Source: Sphingomonas sp. MA1305 (GTDB taxonomy: Bacteria; Pseudomonadota; Alphaproteobacteria; Sphingomonadales; Sphingomonadaceae). Taken from it: DNA of 64,000 nucleotides. The DNA lies in contig NZ_RCVT01000003.1 in the NCBI RefSeq assembly GCF_016107325.1, forward strand, positions 419,637 through 483,636. The letters run 5' to 3'. The position numbers and the translations under genes were made by a program. The notes below the pieces were generated by a model. That model was not told the DNA's origin, did not search any database, and was given only the letters and a program-made list of their open reading frames with translations. Shown piece after piece: positions 47,815 through 57,338 of this stretch; the first letter of the stretch is position 1, and each line of letters opens with the position of its first letter.

Positions 47815-48951
47815 CTAGGCCGCGCGCTCGCGTCCCGGTTCGACCGTCTCGACCAGATAGGGCGCCACGACGCCGCGCAGGCGGTACCAGATTTGCCGTT
47901 CCACCGGCAGCGTCGCAAAGGCGCCGATCGTTCCGCGACACGTCGCCGTTCCGCAGCGACACTCCATCGACCAATCGGGGTCGTCGAGCGTCGTCGAATA
48001 ATCCCAGCAGATCTCTTCGTTCGGCGCGATTGGCGTCAGCGCGACGAGGACGACGCCTTCGCGTTCGAAGCGCAATCCGGCGTTGGGCGCGCAGCTGTGA
48101 TTGATAAGATCGTCAATCCGTCCGGATGGCCCCATGTACCGGTCACGCGCGATCTGCAGGAACCGGTCGCGTGCGCCGTTCAACGCGCGTGGTACCCGCG
48201 ACGCGGCGACGCGACGGCCGGAGAAGCGGGTCAGTTCCTCGCCCTCGGCAAAGGCGCGGGCGGCGAAAACCGCCTTGCCGAGGTGGGTCGTGCCGATCGT
48301 GAACGGGTTGGCCGGCACATAGGCATCGAGCAATTTCTGTCCGCGGGAGCGCACGCTGAGTGCCTGCCGCGGATCGATCGTATCGAGGCCGACCATCACC
48401 CACACGCTGGCATGGCAGGTCAATTCTACCAGGATATAGGCATAGCCGCCGATGCCGAGGCCATGGGTGCGCACCGCGACGACCAGCGTCGCCAAATCGC
48501 CCAGCGTCCACAATCCCCAAGCGGGTGACCGTTCCCGCGCGCGGTCCTCCACCACGCTTGCCCAGGTCGGCCAGAAGCCGAGCGGCACTGCCGCGACGAC
48601 CAGCATGTGGGCCCAGAACGTCTCTTGCAGCGGCAGCCACAACACGACGGCAGCCAGGCTTGCCGCCATACAAATCGCCTCGGTCGGCGAGGGACGGGTC
48701 CAGCGCGACCGTTGCCACATGGCCAAGGTGATGATGATGCAGGCGACCGCCGAAAAGATGAAGACCAGCCCCTGCGGCTTGCCCGGGTTGACCGCGAGAT
48801 AGGTCGCCGCCTCGACACCCGTCGCCACCGCCCAGATCAGCCACGAGGCGCGGCTCGGCTCGACCAGATGGCGTCGCAGCCCGGCAAGGTAGAGGCAATA
48901 CCCGGCCAGGCTCAGCACCATCGCGACGATGAACCACGGCTCGACTGTCAT
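47815..48951 (-). CDS. membrane protein fused to a SET-domain methyltransferase
   Basis: A 378-aa protein. Residues 1-190 hold about six transmembrane helices. Residues 215-340 form a SET domain: the NHSC box is at 284-287 (LINHSCAPN), NEEICWDY at 311-318, and the zinc-type post-SET CRC-x4-C at 331-338. SET domains transfer methyl groups from S-adenosylmethionine to lysines. The substrate is unknown, and a cytoplasmic face is expected but not proved. The ATG at 48951 has an SD-like AAGGTGGGGG; it follows dinB by 59 bp on the same strand. Confidence 0.83.
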   Translation of the reverse strand: MTVEPWFIVAMVLSLAGYCLYLAGLRRHLVEPSRASWLIWAVATGVEAATYLAVNPGKPQGLVFIFSAVACIIITLAMWQRSRWTRPSPTEAICMAASLAAVVLWLPLQETFWAHMLVVAAVPLGFWPTWASVVEDRARERSPAWGLWTLGDLATLVVAVRTHGLGIGGYAYILVELTCHASVWVMVGLDTIDPRQALSVRSRGQKLLDAYVPANPFTIGTTHLGKAVFAARAFAEGEELTRFSGRRVAASRVPRALNGARDRFLQIARDRYMGPSGRIDDLINHSCAPNAGLRFEREGVVLVALTPIAPNEEICWDYSTTLDDPDWSMECRCGTATCRGTIGAFATLPVERQIWYRLRGVVAPYLVETVEPGRERAA

Positions 48952-49010
48952 CCCCCACCTTCAACGAATGAAGGTTGCGTAAACGAACGCGGTGAATCCG
49001 TCGAGTGGCG

Positions 49011-50117
49011 TCAGAGCGGCAGGCTGGCCTGTCGCGGTTCGGTCTCCGCGTCGCGGTCGCCGCCGCGCAGGATGCCGGACAGCGTCAGGCCCAGCAGCCG
49101 GATTCCCTCCGCGACCGGCAGTTGCGCGTCGAGCAACTCGCCCCCGATCGCCAGGAATGCCGCCCTGTCGCGCACCGGCTGGTTGAGCGAACGGGCGCGC
49201 GTGATGGTGTGGAAATCCGCCCGGCGCAGCTTCAGCGTGACGGTTCGGCCCTGCGCCCCGGATTTGGCGACCCGCGCCCATGCGGCGTCGGCGATGTGCG
49301 ACAGTTGCGCGTGCAAGGCGTCGCGGTCGGTCAGGTTGGTATCGAACGTGCGCTCCGCCCCGATCGACTTGGACGGACGGTTGGATCGCACCGGCCGCTC
49401 GTCGACGCCGCGCGCCGCGCGGTACAGATAGTCGGCGTAGGAGCCGAAATGCGCCTGCAGGAACGCCAGCGGCCGATCGCGCAGATCGGCACCGGTGACG
49501 ATGCCCAGCCGCTCCATCTTCTGCGCGGTGACCGGGCCGACGCCGTGGAAGCGCTTGACTGGCAATCCCGCGACGAACGCCGCACCCTTATGCGGCGGGA
49601 TGACGCACAAGCCGTCGGGCTTGTTCTGATCGGATGCGAGCTTAGCGATGAACTTGTTGTAGCTGACCCCGGCCGAGGCCGTCAGCCCGGTGTCGGCGCG
49701 GATGCGGGCACGAATCTCCTCGGCAACCGCGCGCGCCGAGCCGCGGCCCAGCCGATCGTCGGTGACGTCGAGATAGGCCTCGTCCAGCGACAGCGGCTCG
49801 ATCAGATCGGTATAGTCGGCGAAAATCGCCCGGATCTGCAACGATACCGCGCGATAGACCTCGAAGCGGGGCTTCACGAAGACGAGATCGGGGCAGCGTC
49901 GCACCGCGGTTGCCGACGGCATTGCCGATCGCACCCCGAACACCCGCGCTTCGTAACTTGCCGCGGCGACCACCCCCCGCGCCCGCGATCCGCCGACCGC
50001 AACCGGCCGGCCACGCAGGTCCGGGTCATCGCGCTGCTCCACCGATGCATAGAAGGCATCCATGTCGACGTGGATGATCTTGCGCTGAATCGGCGGCGGG
50101 GCGGCATCGTCGGCCAT
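49011..50117 (-). CDS. dinB: DNA polymerase IV (Y-family)
   Basis: A 368-aa translesion polymerase. Catalytic motifs are HVDMDAFYASVE and SLDEAYLDVT, and the thumb/HhH region is in LPVKRFHGVGPVTAQK. The little finger follows. The ATG at 50117 (MADDAAPPP) is taken rather than the one at 50135. It is divergent from the isochorismatase-fold gene. Confidence 0.95.
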   Translation of the reverse strand: MADDAAPPPIQRKIIHVDMDAFYASVEQRDDPDLRGRPVAVGGSRARGVVAAASYEARVFGVRSAMPSATAVRRCPDLVFVKPRFEVYRAVSLQIRAIFADYTDLIEPLSLDEAYLDVTDDRLGRGSARAVAEEIRARIRADTGLTASAGVSYNKFIAKLASDQNKPDGLCVIPPHKGAAFVAGLPVKRFHGVGPVTAQKMERLGIVTGADLRDRPLAFLQAHFGSYADYLYRAARGVDERPVRSNRPSKSIGAERTFDTNLTDRDALHAQLSHIADAAWARVAKSGAQGRTVTLKLRRADFHTITRARSLNQPVRDRAAFLAIGGELLDAQLPVAEGIRLLGLTLSGILRGGDRDAETEPRQASLPL

Positions 50118-50185
50118 GATCCCGTTTCGTTCCAATCGCGCGGCAGATCAAGGCGGCGGCCGTCCTGACGTGCTAAATTCCTGCC

Positions 50186-50800
50186 ATGACGGACAATTGC
50201 ACAGCGCCGGGGCGCACGGCCCTGATCATCATCGACATGGTCAACGCACTCGCCTTCGAGGGAGGGGAGGCGTTGCGCGACACTGGCGAGGCGGCGGTTC
50301 GCCCGATCCTCGCCCTTCGCGATGCGGCGGACGCGGCGGGGGTGCCGGTCATCTACGTCAACGACAACAACGGCCAATGGCATTCGGAGCGTGATCGGCT
50401 GATCGAGGCGGCGCTGGCGCAGACCGACGCGCCCGGCCGCCATCTGACCGAGGCGCTTCGTCCGCGGCGCGACGACTATTTCATCATCAAGCCGCAATTT
50501 TCGGGCTTCTACGCCACCAATCTTCCGGTTCTGCTGCCGCAGCTGGGGGTCAGTCGCCTGGTGCTGACCGGCATCGCCGCGGACATCTGCGTCCTGTTCA
50601 CCGCGGCCGACGCGCACATGCGCGACTATGCATTGTGGGTGCCGGGCGATGCGGTCGCGGGTGAGGATGCCGAGCGGACGCGCTGGGCGCTGGAGATCAT
50701 GCACAATGCCATGCAGGCGGATGTCCGTCCGACGGACGAAGTCTCGCTCGACGACTGGATCGCCGCCGGTGCGGCGGACGATCCATCGGCGATGTCATAA
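50186..50800 (+). CDS. isochorismatase-family cysteine hydrolase
   Basis: A 204-aa cysteine hydrolase. The catalytic triad positions are visible: Asp17 in IIIDMVNAL, a Lys in YFIIKPQFSGFY and Cys in GIAADICVLFTA. Family members cleave nicotinamide, isochorismate or other amides. Direct nicotinamidase function is possible, given the NAD salvage genes nearby, but is not shown. Confidence 0.82.
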   Translation: MTDNCTAPGRTALIIIDMVNALAFEGGEALRDTGEAAVRPILALRDAADAAGVPVIYVNDNNGQWHSERDRLIEAALAQTDAPGRHLTEALRPRRDDYFIIKPQFSGFYATNLPVLLPQLGVSRLVLTGIAADICVLFTAADAHMRDYALWVPGDAVAGEDAERTRWALEIMHNAMQADVRPTDEVSLDDWIAAGAADDPSAMS

Positions 50801-50803
50801 AAA

Positions 50804-50880
50804 TGGTCGGGAAGAGAGGATTCGAACCTCCGGCCCCTGCCTCCCGAAGACAGTGCTCTACCAGGCTGAGCTACTCCCCG
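50804..50880 (-). tRNA. tRNA-Pro (anticodon CGG)
   Basis: A 77-nt reverse-strand cloverleaf. The acceptor stem is CGGGGAG/CTTCCCG, the D arm contains GCTCAGCCTGGTAGAGC, the anticodon stem-loop is CTGTC-TTCGGGA-GGCAG (anticodon CGG, Pro), the T arm contains GGTTCGAATCC, and CCA is encoded at the 3' end. Confidence 0.95.
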
Positions 50881-51014
50881 ACGGAGCCCGGTCGTCAGCT
50901 TTCGGGAGCCGACCGGATCGCTTGGAGGCGCGCCTATACGCAGGCTTTTTTGGGGATGCAAGCGCCGAAGATAGGCTCTTGCGAAATCCCACCCGCCGCC
51001 TAGGCATCGACGGT

Positions 51015-51590
51015 GTGAACCCGGTCGAACTCTGTGCCGCTGCACTGGTCGTGATCAATGTCGTGCTGGTCGCGCGGCGCAGCGTCTGGAACTATCCGGT
51101 CGCGCTGGCCGCGGTCGCCATCTACGGCTGGGTGTTCGCTGGCGCACGTCTCTACAGCGACGCGCTATTGCAAGGGTTCTTCTTCGCCGCCAACCTCTAC
51201 GGCTGGCGCAATTGGGCCCGCAGCCGCGCGACTGCGGGCGAGGTGATGGTCGAGCGCCTATCGGACGGTGCGCGGACCGGCTGGGTCCTGGCGGGCCTGG
51301 TCGCCACCCTGTTATGGGGGACGCTGATGCACCGCTTTACCGACGCCTCCTATCCATGGTGGGACGCGGGGCTGGCGATCACGTCGGTGATCGCGCAATG
51401 GCTGCAGGCCCGGCGCGCGATCGAAAGCTGGTGGCTGTGGATCGCGGTCGATTGCGGCTCGATGCCGCTCTATCTCGCTAAGGGGCTATGGGTCACCGCC
51501 GCCCTGTACGCGCTGCTGCTGGCGATCGCCGCCGCCGGCCTGATCGAGTGGAGCCGGGCGCGCGGTCGGCAACATATGGTTCCGGCATGA
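51015..51590 (+). CDS. pnuC: nicotinamide riboside transporter PnuC
   Basis: A 191-aa polytopic inner-membrane transporter with about six to seven helices and the PnuC-like sequence RRSVWNYPVALAAVAIYGWV and a C-terminal AIESWWLWIAVDC. It imports nicotinamide riboside (or a related vitamin). The open frame from 50628 is not coding; the GTG at 51015 follows the tRNA region and gives the expected N-terminus. The stop overlaps the next gene by 4 bp (ATGA). Confidence 0.87.
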   Translation: MNPVELCAAALVVINVVLVARRSVWNYPVALAAVAIYGWVFAGARLYSDALLQGFFFAANLYGWRNWARSRATAGEVMVERLSDGARTGWVLAGLVATLLWGTLMHRFTDASYPWWDAGLAITSVIAQWLQARRAIESWWLWIAVDCGSMPLYLAKGLWVTAALYALLLAIAAAGLIEWSRARGRQHMVPA

Positions 51591-52141
51591 AGCCGCGGTC
51601 GATCTGCCTGCACGGGCCGGAGAGCACCGGTAAATCGACACTCGGCGCCCGTCTGGCGCGGCATTTCGACACGCCGCTCGTCGACGAGTTCGGCCGGACC
51701 TATTGCGAGAGGTTCGGCACCGACCTGACGATGGCCGATCTGGTCGAGATCGGTAAGGGCCATGATGCCAAGGTCCGCGCCGCGCTCGCCGGGCGCAACT
51801 TTCCGGTCATCGTCGATACCGACCCGCTGATGACCGCGGTCTGGGCGGACATGATGTTCGGCCGGCGCGATCCCTGGTTCTCGACCTGGAACAACACCGC
51901 CGACATCTATCTGCTATTCGACATCGACCTGCCCTGGGTCGACGACGGCACCCGCATGTTCGGCACCGCCGCCGAGCGCCAGCGGTTCTTCGACCTGTCG
52001 CGCCGCGAGCTCGACCGGCGGCGCGTGCGCTGGGCGATGGTCAGCGGGGAGGGGAGCCGGCGGTACCTCAACGCGCTGGAGGCGATCCGCCGGCTGTCCG
52101 AAGGCGAGGACGGGCCCGACGTGCCCGTCAGTGGACGATGA
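51587..52141 (+). CDS. NadR/Ttd14-like AAA-family kinase
   Basis: A 184-aa P-loop kinase with Walker A GPESTGKST and a later DTDPLMTAVWAD and LLFDIDLPWVDDGTR segment typical of the nicotinamide riboside kinase domain of NadR. It would phosphorylate nicotinamide riboside to NMN, and its coupling to pnuC (overlapping stop/start) supports a salvage pair. There is no HTH or adenylyltransferase domain. Confidence 0.83.
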   Translation: MKPRSICLHGPESTGKSTLGARLARHFDTPLVDEFGRTYCERFGTDLTMADLVEIGKGHDAKVRAALAGRNFPVIVDTDPLMTAVWADMMFGRRDPWFSTWNNTADIYLLFDIDLPWVDDGTRMFGTAAERQRFFDLSRRELDRRRVRWAMVSGEGSRRYLNALEAIRRLSEGEDGPDVPVSGR

Positions 52142-53129
52142 GCACGGGCACGCCCTGATCGGGCTGCGGCGTCGGCGCGAGCTTGGTGTTAAGCACCCAG
52201 CCGACATTGTCGTTCTCGTCGGCGACCTCCCACCACAGCCCGTCCTTGTTGCCGGTTGGATAGACGATCGCCCCCTGCGGCAGAGTGCGCAGCGTCTTGG
52301 CGCTGGCGGAGGCGCTGGCATGGAGCGTCAGCGGCGCCTGCACGGTGAAGGTCTTCGCCGGTGCGGCCTGGGCAGTGCCGGCATCGCCCGGCTTGATCAG
52401 GCCGAGGCTGGTGACGAGCTTGCCATAGGCCTGAATGAAGGAGAGGGTGATGACCCGGCCGATGTCGGTATTGTCGTAGCCGCCGCCGATGCCGCCCGCG
52501 AGGCCGGCGAAGCCGGAGGCGCCGAACGACAGGTCCTTCTTGGCGGCATAGCCCTCTTCGGTCGCCAGCGTCTCCGTGGTGCGGACGTTGGTCAGCGAGA
52601 GGACGGTGTTCGCCTCCAGCTTCTTGCTCTTGATGCCACCGAGCAGGCCGCCGATCGTCCCGCCGAGCACCGCGCCGACGCCACCGGCGACGGCATTGCC
52701 GCTGACATTGGCATTGGCGTCCTGCACCTCAGCGACCAGTACGTAATCGGCCGCCTTGATCTGGCCCTGACCGGTGTTCGAGCCGCGTTGCAGGCCGAGG
52801 TCGGTGCCGATCGACCGCTCGCGCTGGGCGGCGCTGAGGCCGCTGCCGCGATCGACGAGGTTGAAGCAGCCCGACCGCTGGACGAGGACCTTGAGCAGCT
52901 TGGAGGGGGGCGCCAAGCTCCACTTGGTTCAGGTCGGATCGTCGCCGTCGACGATCGACAGGGTGCCGAGCTTGCGGGTGCAATGCGGCACGTCGCGGGC
53001 GGTCTGTTCCTGCAGGCGCTGGCCGCTCGACGGCTTGGCGAGCTTCTGCGCCGCGACCGGCGCGGCCAGGGTGAGCGCCGTGCCGGCGAGCAGCGCCAGT
53101 GCGGCGCGCGCGGACTGCAATTGGGTCAT
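52128..53129 (-). pseudogene. CsgG-like secreted protein gene with an in-frame TGA
   Basis: A 334-codon reading frame from ATG 53129 to 52128 is interrupted once, by TGA at 52929-52931. The first part has a Sec signal (ALALLAGTALTLAAPVAAQ). The second, in the same frame, continues with a CsgG-like region (KVLVQRSGCFNLVDRG, AADYVLVAEVQDAN) and a C-terminal SH3b-like part. The codon order GATCCGACC-TGA-ACC reads D-D-P-T-stop-T-K-W, where Trp (TGG) would be natural. The options are a point nonsense mutation, a sequencing error or read-through. A separate start at TTG 52916 would lack a signal peptide. Confidence 0.65.
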
Positions 53130-53265
53130 CGTCGTCTCCTTCCTCCCGATCGGCGCGCCCCCCGCGCCATTGGTCGATTATCGACATATAGATCGGAAGG
53201 AGACACTTTCGTGACGGCGGGGACGGCTGGCGCTCGGCGGGCGAGTGCGCTAGGTCGCGCCGATC

Positions 53266-55077
53266 ATGGCAACCCCGCTCAAGTCCATCCGAAACTTCTC
53301 GATCATCGCGCATATCGACCATGGCAAGTCGACGCTGGCCGACCGGCTGATACAAAGGACAGGAGGGCTGTCCGATCGCGAAATGTCGAGCCAGGTCCTC
53401 GACAATATGGACATCGAGAAGGAGCGCGGCATCACGATCAAGGCGCAGACCGTGCGCCTGTCGTACACCGCCAAGGATGGCGAGACGTATACGCTCAACC
53501 TGATGGACACGCCGGGCCACGTCGACTTCGCCTATGAGGTCAGCCGCAGCCTCGCTGCCTGCGAGGGCGCGCTGCTGGTCGTCGACGCGGCGCAGGGCGT
53601 CGAGGCGCAGACGCTCGCCAACGTCTATCAGTCGATCGAGCACGACCATGAGATCGTGCCGGTCATCAACAAGATCGACCTGCCCGCCGCCGAGCCGGAG
53701 ATGGTCCGCAAGGAGATCGAGGATGTGATCGGCCTCGACGCGTCCGAGGCGGTGCTGGCCAGCGCCAAGTCGGGGACCGGCATCGACGAGATCCTGGAGG
53801 CGATCGTCACCAAGATCCCGGCGCCCAAGGGCGATCCGGACGCGCCGCTGAAGGCGATGCTGGTCGACAGCTGGTACGACCCCTATCTCGGCGTCGTCAT
53901 CCTGGTGCGTGTGATGGACGGCGTGCTGAAGAAGGGGCAGCAGGTCACCTTCATGCAGGCCGGCACGCAGCATCTGGTCGATCGCGTCGGCTGTTTCCGG
54001 CCGAAGATCGAGCAGCTGACCGACCTTGGGCCGGGCGAGATCGGCTTCATCACCGCGCAGATCAAGGACGTCGCGCAGGCGCGCGTCGGCGACACGCTGA
54101 CCGATGCCAAGAAGCCCGCGGCCGAGGCGCTGGCCGGGTTCAAGGAAGTGCAACCGGTCGTGTTCTGCGGGCTTTTTCCCGTCGATGCCAATGACTTCGA
54201 GAAGCTTCGTGAGAGCATTTCGAAGCTGCGCCTGAACGATGCCAGCTTCTCGTTCGAGATGGAAACCTCCGCCGCATTGGGCTTCGGCTTCCGTTGCGGC
54301 TTCCTGGGGCTGTTGCATCTCGAGATCATCCAGGAGCGGCTGACCCGCGAATACGACCTCGACCTGATCACCACTGCGCCGTCGGTGGTCTATCAGATCG
54401 AGCTGACCCACGGCGGCGGCCATATCGAGCTGCACAACCCGGCCGACATGCCCGATCCCAACAAGATCGAGAGCATCAGCGAGCCGTGGATCGAGGCGAC
54501 GATCTACGTGCCCGACGAATATCTCGGCTCGATCCTGAAGCTGTGCCAGGACCGGCGCGGCATCCAGAAGAACCTGACCTATGTCGGCGGCCGGGCGCAG
54601 GCGACCTACGAATTGCCGCTCAACGAGGTGGTGTTCGACTTCTACGACCGGTTGAAGTCGCTGTCGAAGGGCTATGCCAGCTTCGACTATCACCAGATCG
54701 GCTATCGCGAGGGCGACCTCGTCAAGATGAGCATCTTGGTCAACGAGGAGCCGGTCGACGCGCTGAGCATGATCGTCCACCGCGGCACCGCCGAGGTGCG
54801 CGGTCGCGGCATGTGCGAGCGCCTGAAGGAATTGATCCCCAGGCACCTGTTCAAGATCCCGATCCAGGCGGCGATCGGCGGCAAGGTGATCGCGCGCGAG
54901 ACGATCAGCGCAATGCGCAAGGACGTCACCGCCAAATGCTACGGCGGCGATGCAACACGTAAGCGCAAGCTGCTGGAAAAGCAGAAGAAGGGTAAGCTGA
55001 AGATGCGTGAATACGGCAGCGTCAGCATCCCGCAGGAAGCCTTTATCGCCGCGCTCCGCATGGGCGACGAAGGGTAG
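53266..55077 (+). CDS. lepA: elongation factor 4 (LepA)
   Basis: A 603-aa ribosomal back-translocating GTPase. The G motifs are [19 protein letters not shown] and NKIDLP, and the LepA-specific C-terminus ends [18 protein letters not shown]. The ATG at 53266 is preceded by a weak SD. It is upstream of a palindrome-rich gap with no nearby partner gene. Confidence 0.98.
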   Translation: MATPLKSIRNFSIIAHIDHGKSTLADRLIQRTGGLSDREMSSQVLDNMDIEKERGITIKAQTVRLSYTAKDGETYTLNLMDTPGHVDFAYEVSRSLAACEGALLVVDAAQGVEAQTLANVYQSIEHDHEIVPVINKIDLPAAEPEMVRKEIEDVIGLDASEAVLASAKSGTGIDEILEAIVTKIPAPKGDPDAPLKAMLVDSWYDPYLGVVILVRVMDGVLKKGQQVTFMQAGTQHLVDRVGCFRPKIEQLTDLGPGEIGFITAQIKDVAQARVGDTLTDAKKPAAEALAGFKEVQPVVFCGLFPVDANDFEKLRESISKLRLNDASFSFEMETSAALGFGFRCGFLGLLHLEIIQERLTREYDLDLITTAPSVVYQIELTHGGGHIELHNPADMPDPNKIESISEPWIEATIYVPDEYLGSILKLCQDRRGIQKNLTYVGGRAQATYELPLNEVVFDFYDRLKSLSKGYASFDYHQIGYREGDLVKMSILVNEEPVDALSMIVHRGTAEVRGRGMCERLKELIPRHLFKIPIQAAIGGKVIARETISAMRKDVTAKCYGGDATRKRKLLEKQKKGKLKMREYGSVSIPQEAFIAALRMGDEG

Positions 55078-55400
55078 GGATAACGTCGCCCCGCTTGCGG
55101 GAAATCCCGGCGCGCGTTCCCCCTGCTAGTGGGCGGGGGGGGACGCAGGCGTTGGGGAGGGACGTGGGCGCTGCGTTGCGCAGAGAGCCCCCTCCGTCAG
55201 CGCATTTGCGCTGCCACCTCCCCGCAGGCGGGGAGGAGTTTGAGTGAGACGGCAATCCTCCCCGCTTGCGGGGAGGGGGACCGCCGCAGGCGGTGGAGGG
55301 GACCATCCGCAAGCATGACGCTGCGGGACCAGCCCCATCCGTCAGCGTTGAAGCGCTGCCTGCTCTTCGGGAGCGGGAGACATGCGGCTCCCGCTACCGC
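55078..55400. repeat. 323-bp gap with clustered intergenic palindromes
   Basis: No gene is seen. The gap holds CCTCCCCGCaggCGGGGAGG (about 55217-55236), TCCTCCCCGCttGCGGGGAGGG (about 55256-55277) and CCGCCgcaGGCGG (about 55281-55293), between two CCGTCAGCG stretches (near 55197 and 55339). This is the common sphingomonad repetitive element pattern and may end lepA transcription or act as REP-like DNA. Confidence 0.65.
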
Positions 55401-55856
55401 TCACATATAGTTCTGCGGGTCCGGGCTCGGCATATTGCAGGCGCGGGTGTGGCCGCGCTTGCAGGCGGCGACCTGTGCGCGCCAGTCGGCCATCGCCATC
55501 GCATAGGCCCGCTCGCGATCGGCCTGCAATGCGGCATCGGCCGCCGCGATCCGGCGGTTCATCCGCATCGACGCGCGATAGCGGCGCAGATCGGCCTGAT
55601 ATTCTGCGCTGTTCGCCAGGTTCACCGCGGTGGCGGCGTCCGCCTGCACCTGGGCCTGGACGGCGGATTGCTGGTTGGCGGCGGCAACCCCCGGGGCGGT
55701 CTGCGCGGCGATGGCATTGCTGCGCGCCGAATTGCTGTCGTGACCGGGGTCGTAGGGCAGCGGCGTGCTCGGCTGATCGGCTGGGTTGGCGGTCTGCGTC
55801 TGGGCGGCGACGGGGGCGGCCACCAGCAGCGCGCCTAGGATGAGCGGACGGAACAT
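55401..55856 (-). CDS. secreted Ala/Gln-rich hypothetical protein
   Basis: A 151-aa protein starting at ATG 55856, after GGAG (SD). Its Sec signal peptide ([15 protein letters not shown]) is followed by a helical, Ala/Gln/Asn-rich region (NQQSAVQAQVQADAATAVNL) and a C-terminal part with two cysteines (VAACKRGHTRACN). No family is recognised. The longer frame to 55955 is a shadow. Confidence 0.7.
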   Translation of the reverse strand: MFRPLILGALLVAAPVAAQTQTANPADQPSTPLPYDPGHDSNSARSNAIAAQTAPGVAAANQQSAVQAQVQADAATAVNLANSAEYQADLRRYRASMRMNRRIAAADAALQADRERAYAMAMADWRAQVAACKRGHTRACNMPSPDPQNYM

Positions 55857-55935
55857 GGGCGAATACTCCTCGCTATGATGCGCGGGAGAATGAGTGGAAG
55901 CGGGAGTGGTTCCGATCCGGGGTGAACCGAGGCGT

Positions 55936-56223
55936 TTAGAACCGGGCTGCGGCAAGCACGCGGTAATTGGATCGCTGCATCGTCACGCGGACGCCATGGC
56001 CATCCTCCTTTCGCGTAATCCGCGCGATCAACCGCTTCCCCTCAGCGCGCGCACCGAAAGTAAAGCCCGTCGCGGTCGTACAATTGATCGCGAACACCCG
56101 GTTCGCAATCGGCCGTGCGACGCTGATCGCCCGGAGCGATTCGGCTTCGGTGATGCGCGGTTCCGCCGCTTCCCTTGCGGAAGGACCGGCTAAAGCGACC
56201 ATCGCCGCAACCCATGCCAGCAT
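55936..56223 (-). CDS. small secreted hypothetical protein
   Basis: A 95-aa product with ATG at 56223 and GGAGG (SD) 7 bp upstream. It has a short hydrophobic signal (LAWVAAMVALAG), then a small basic domain with one Cys (AINCTTATGFTFGARAEG). It is close to the gene at 55401-55856 on the same strand. No family is recognised; the excellent SD supports translation. Confidence 0.65.
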   Translation of the reverse strand: MLAWVAAMVALAGPSAREAAEPRITEAESLRAISVARPIANRVFAINCTTATGFTFGARAEGKRLIARITRKEDGHGVRVTMQRSNYRVLAAARF

Positions 56224-56432
56224 CAGCAATCCTCCGCGCCGAGTGAAATCTTCGAATGCTATATAGTCCGCGTCAGGGCGTTCGGCTTTAAGCGAGCCGG
56301 CGTTTTCCAGCCGAAGGTCGTGACGGTCGACGGCACACCTGGGTCCGTGGCGATGGGATTATTCACGGGACGGTGGAGCTGTCCCGGCAACGCGGACGCG
56401 CCGCGACCGTGCTCGCGCATGCTGTCCGATCC

Positions 56433-57293
56433 TCAGCTCGGGCGTGGTGCTCGTTTGCGGGGGCGGGAGGGCGAGACGGAGGCCGCGGCGGCATCGGCCC
56501 GCTGCAATGCCGCATCGTCGCCAAGCAACTGCCATTCCGGTTCGCCGGGAACGAACGGCGGGGGACCGTCCTCGACGCCGCCTTCCATCTCGCCGATCAG
56601 GGTCTCGCCGACGTCGCCGGTGGACACATAGGGCACGTCCGTATCCTCCTCCGGCAGCGTCTCGCTCACCCGGCGGGCATTGTCGGCGAGGACGGCGAGG
56701 ATCGCCTGTTGCGCAGCGGCATCGAGCGGGATGCCGGAAAAGGCGGCGAGCGCCTCGCTTTGCGCGTCGGCCAGTTCGGCCGCGCTGGGCGTGGCGGTAA
56801 CGCTGGCCTCGGCGGCGGCGGCGGCGCTGCTATCGGCGGCCGACGCGCTGGCCTTGGCGCTGATGTGGCGGATCAGGTGGCGTGGTTCGGCGGCACTGGC
56901 GCCGTAGTGGCGCAGCACGAACATCAGCAGCCGGTCGTTCTTGCGGCGGCGATAGCCCATCAGCCGGCCGCCCGCGAAGACGGGTTCGAGCTGACCGTTG
57001 ATCGCACGATCGAACGCCTCGTCCTTCAATCGCTGGACGCCCAGGCCGAGCGCGGCCTCCCAGGCGGCGCGGAACGGCGCGGCCCCCGGATGGCGGCGCA
57101 GCGCATAGGCGCTCTCCGGCGACATGTTGACCATGTTGGCGGCGGTGCGGACCGACCCCGTATCAGCCAGCGCCTCGATGAAGGCGCGCTGGCGCTCGGC
57201 GGTCCAGCCGTCATGGCGCGGTATCGCGCGCGGCACGGGGGTGAAGGGAAGAGCATGGCGCTCGGCGGGCGGGGTGGGGGTGCGGTTCTTCAT
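56433..57293 (-). CDS. HTH-domain hypothetical protein
   Basis: A 286-aa protein with an N-terminal helix-turn-helix region resembling phage terminase small subunit or resolvase DNA-binding parts (WTAERQRAFIEALADTGSV, then AANMVNMSPESAYALRR). The middle is basic (RRRKNDRLLMFVLRHY) and the C-terminal half is Ala/Glu/Pro-rich and probably disordered. ATGs at 57293 and 57302 are possible, neither with a clear SD. A DNA-binding role is likely; the target is unknown. Confidence 0.65.
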   Translation of the reverse strand: MKNRTPTPPAERHALPFTPVPRAIPRHDGWTAERQRAFIEALADTGSVRTAANMVNMSPESAYALRRHPGAAPFRAAWEAALGLGVQRLKDEAFDRAINGQLEPVFAGGRLMGYRRRKNDRLLMFVLRHYGASAAEPRHLIRHISAKASASAADSSAAAAAEASVTATPSAAELADAQSEALAAFSGIPLDAAAQQAILAVLADNARRVSETLPEEDTDVPYVSTGDVGETLIGEMEGGVEDGPPPFVPGEPEWQLLGDDAALQRADAAAASVSPSRPRKRAPRPS

Positions 57294-57338
57294 GATGAAC
57301 ATGAAGTACCAAATCGGTTCGTTGTAGGACAGCGCCAA

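Noticed and set aside
53197..53213. AAGGAGA with a GTG 7 bp later, upstream of lepA
   Set aside because: It would start a frame that runs into lepA out of phase with no protein-like content; I judge it chance or a very short leader at best.
52729..54846. 705-codon open frame on the strand opposite lepA
   Set aside because: It lies fully across lepA and the CsgG-like region, has His/Asp/Arg-rich low-complexity translation with no domain, and is a GC-driven antisense shadow.
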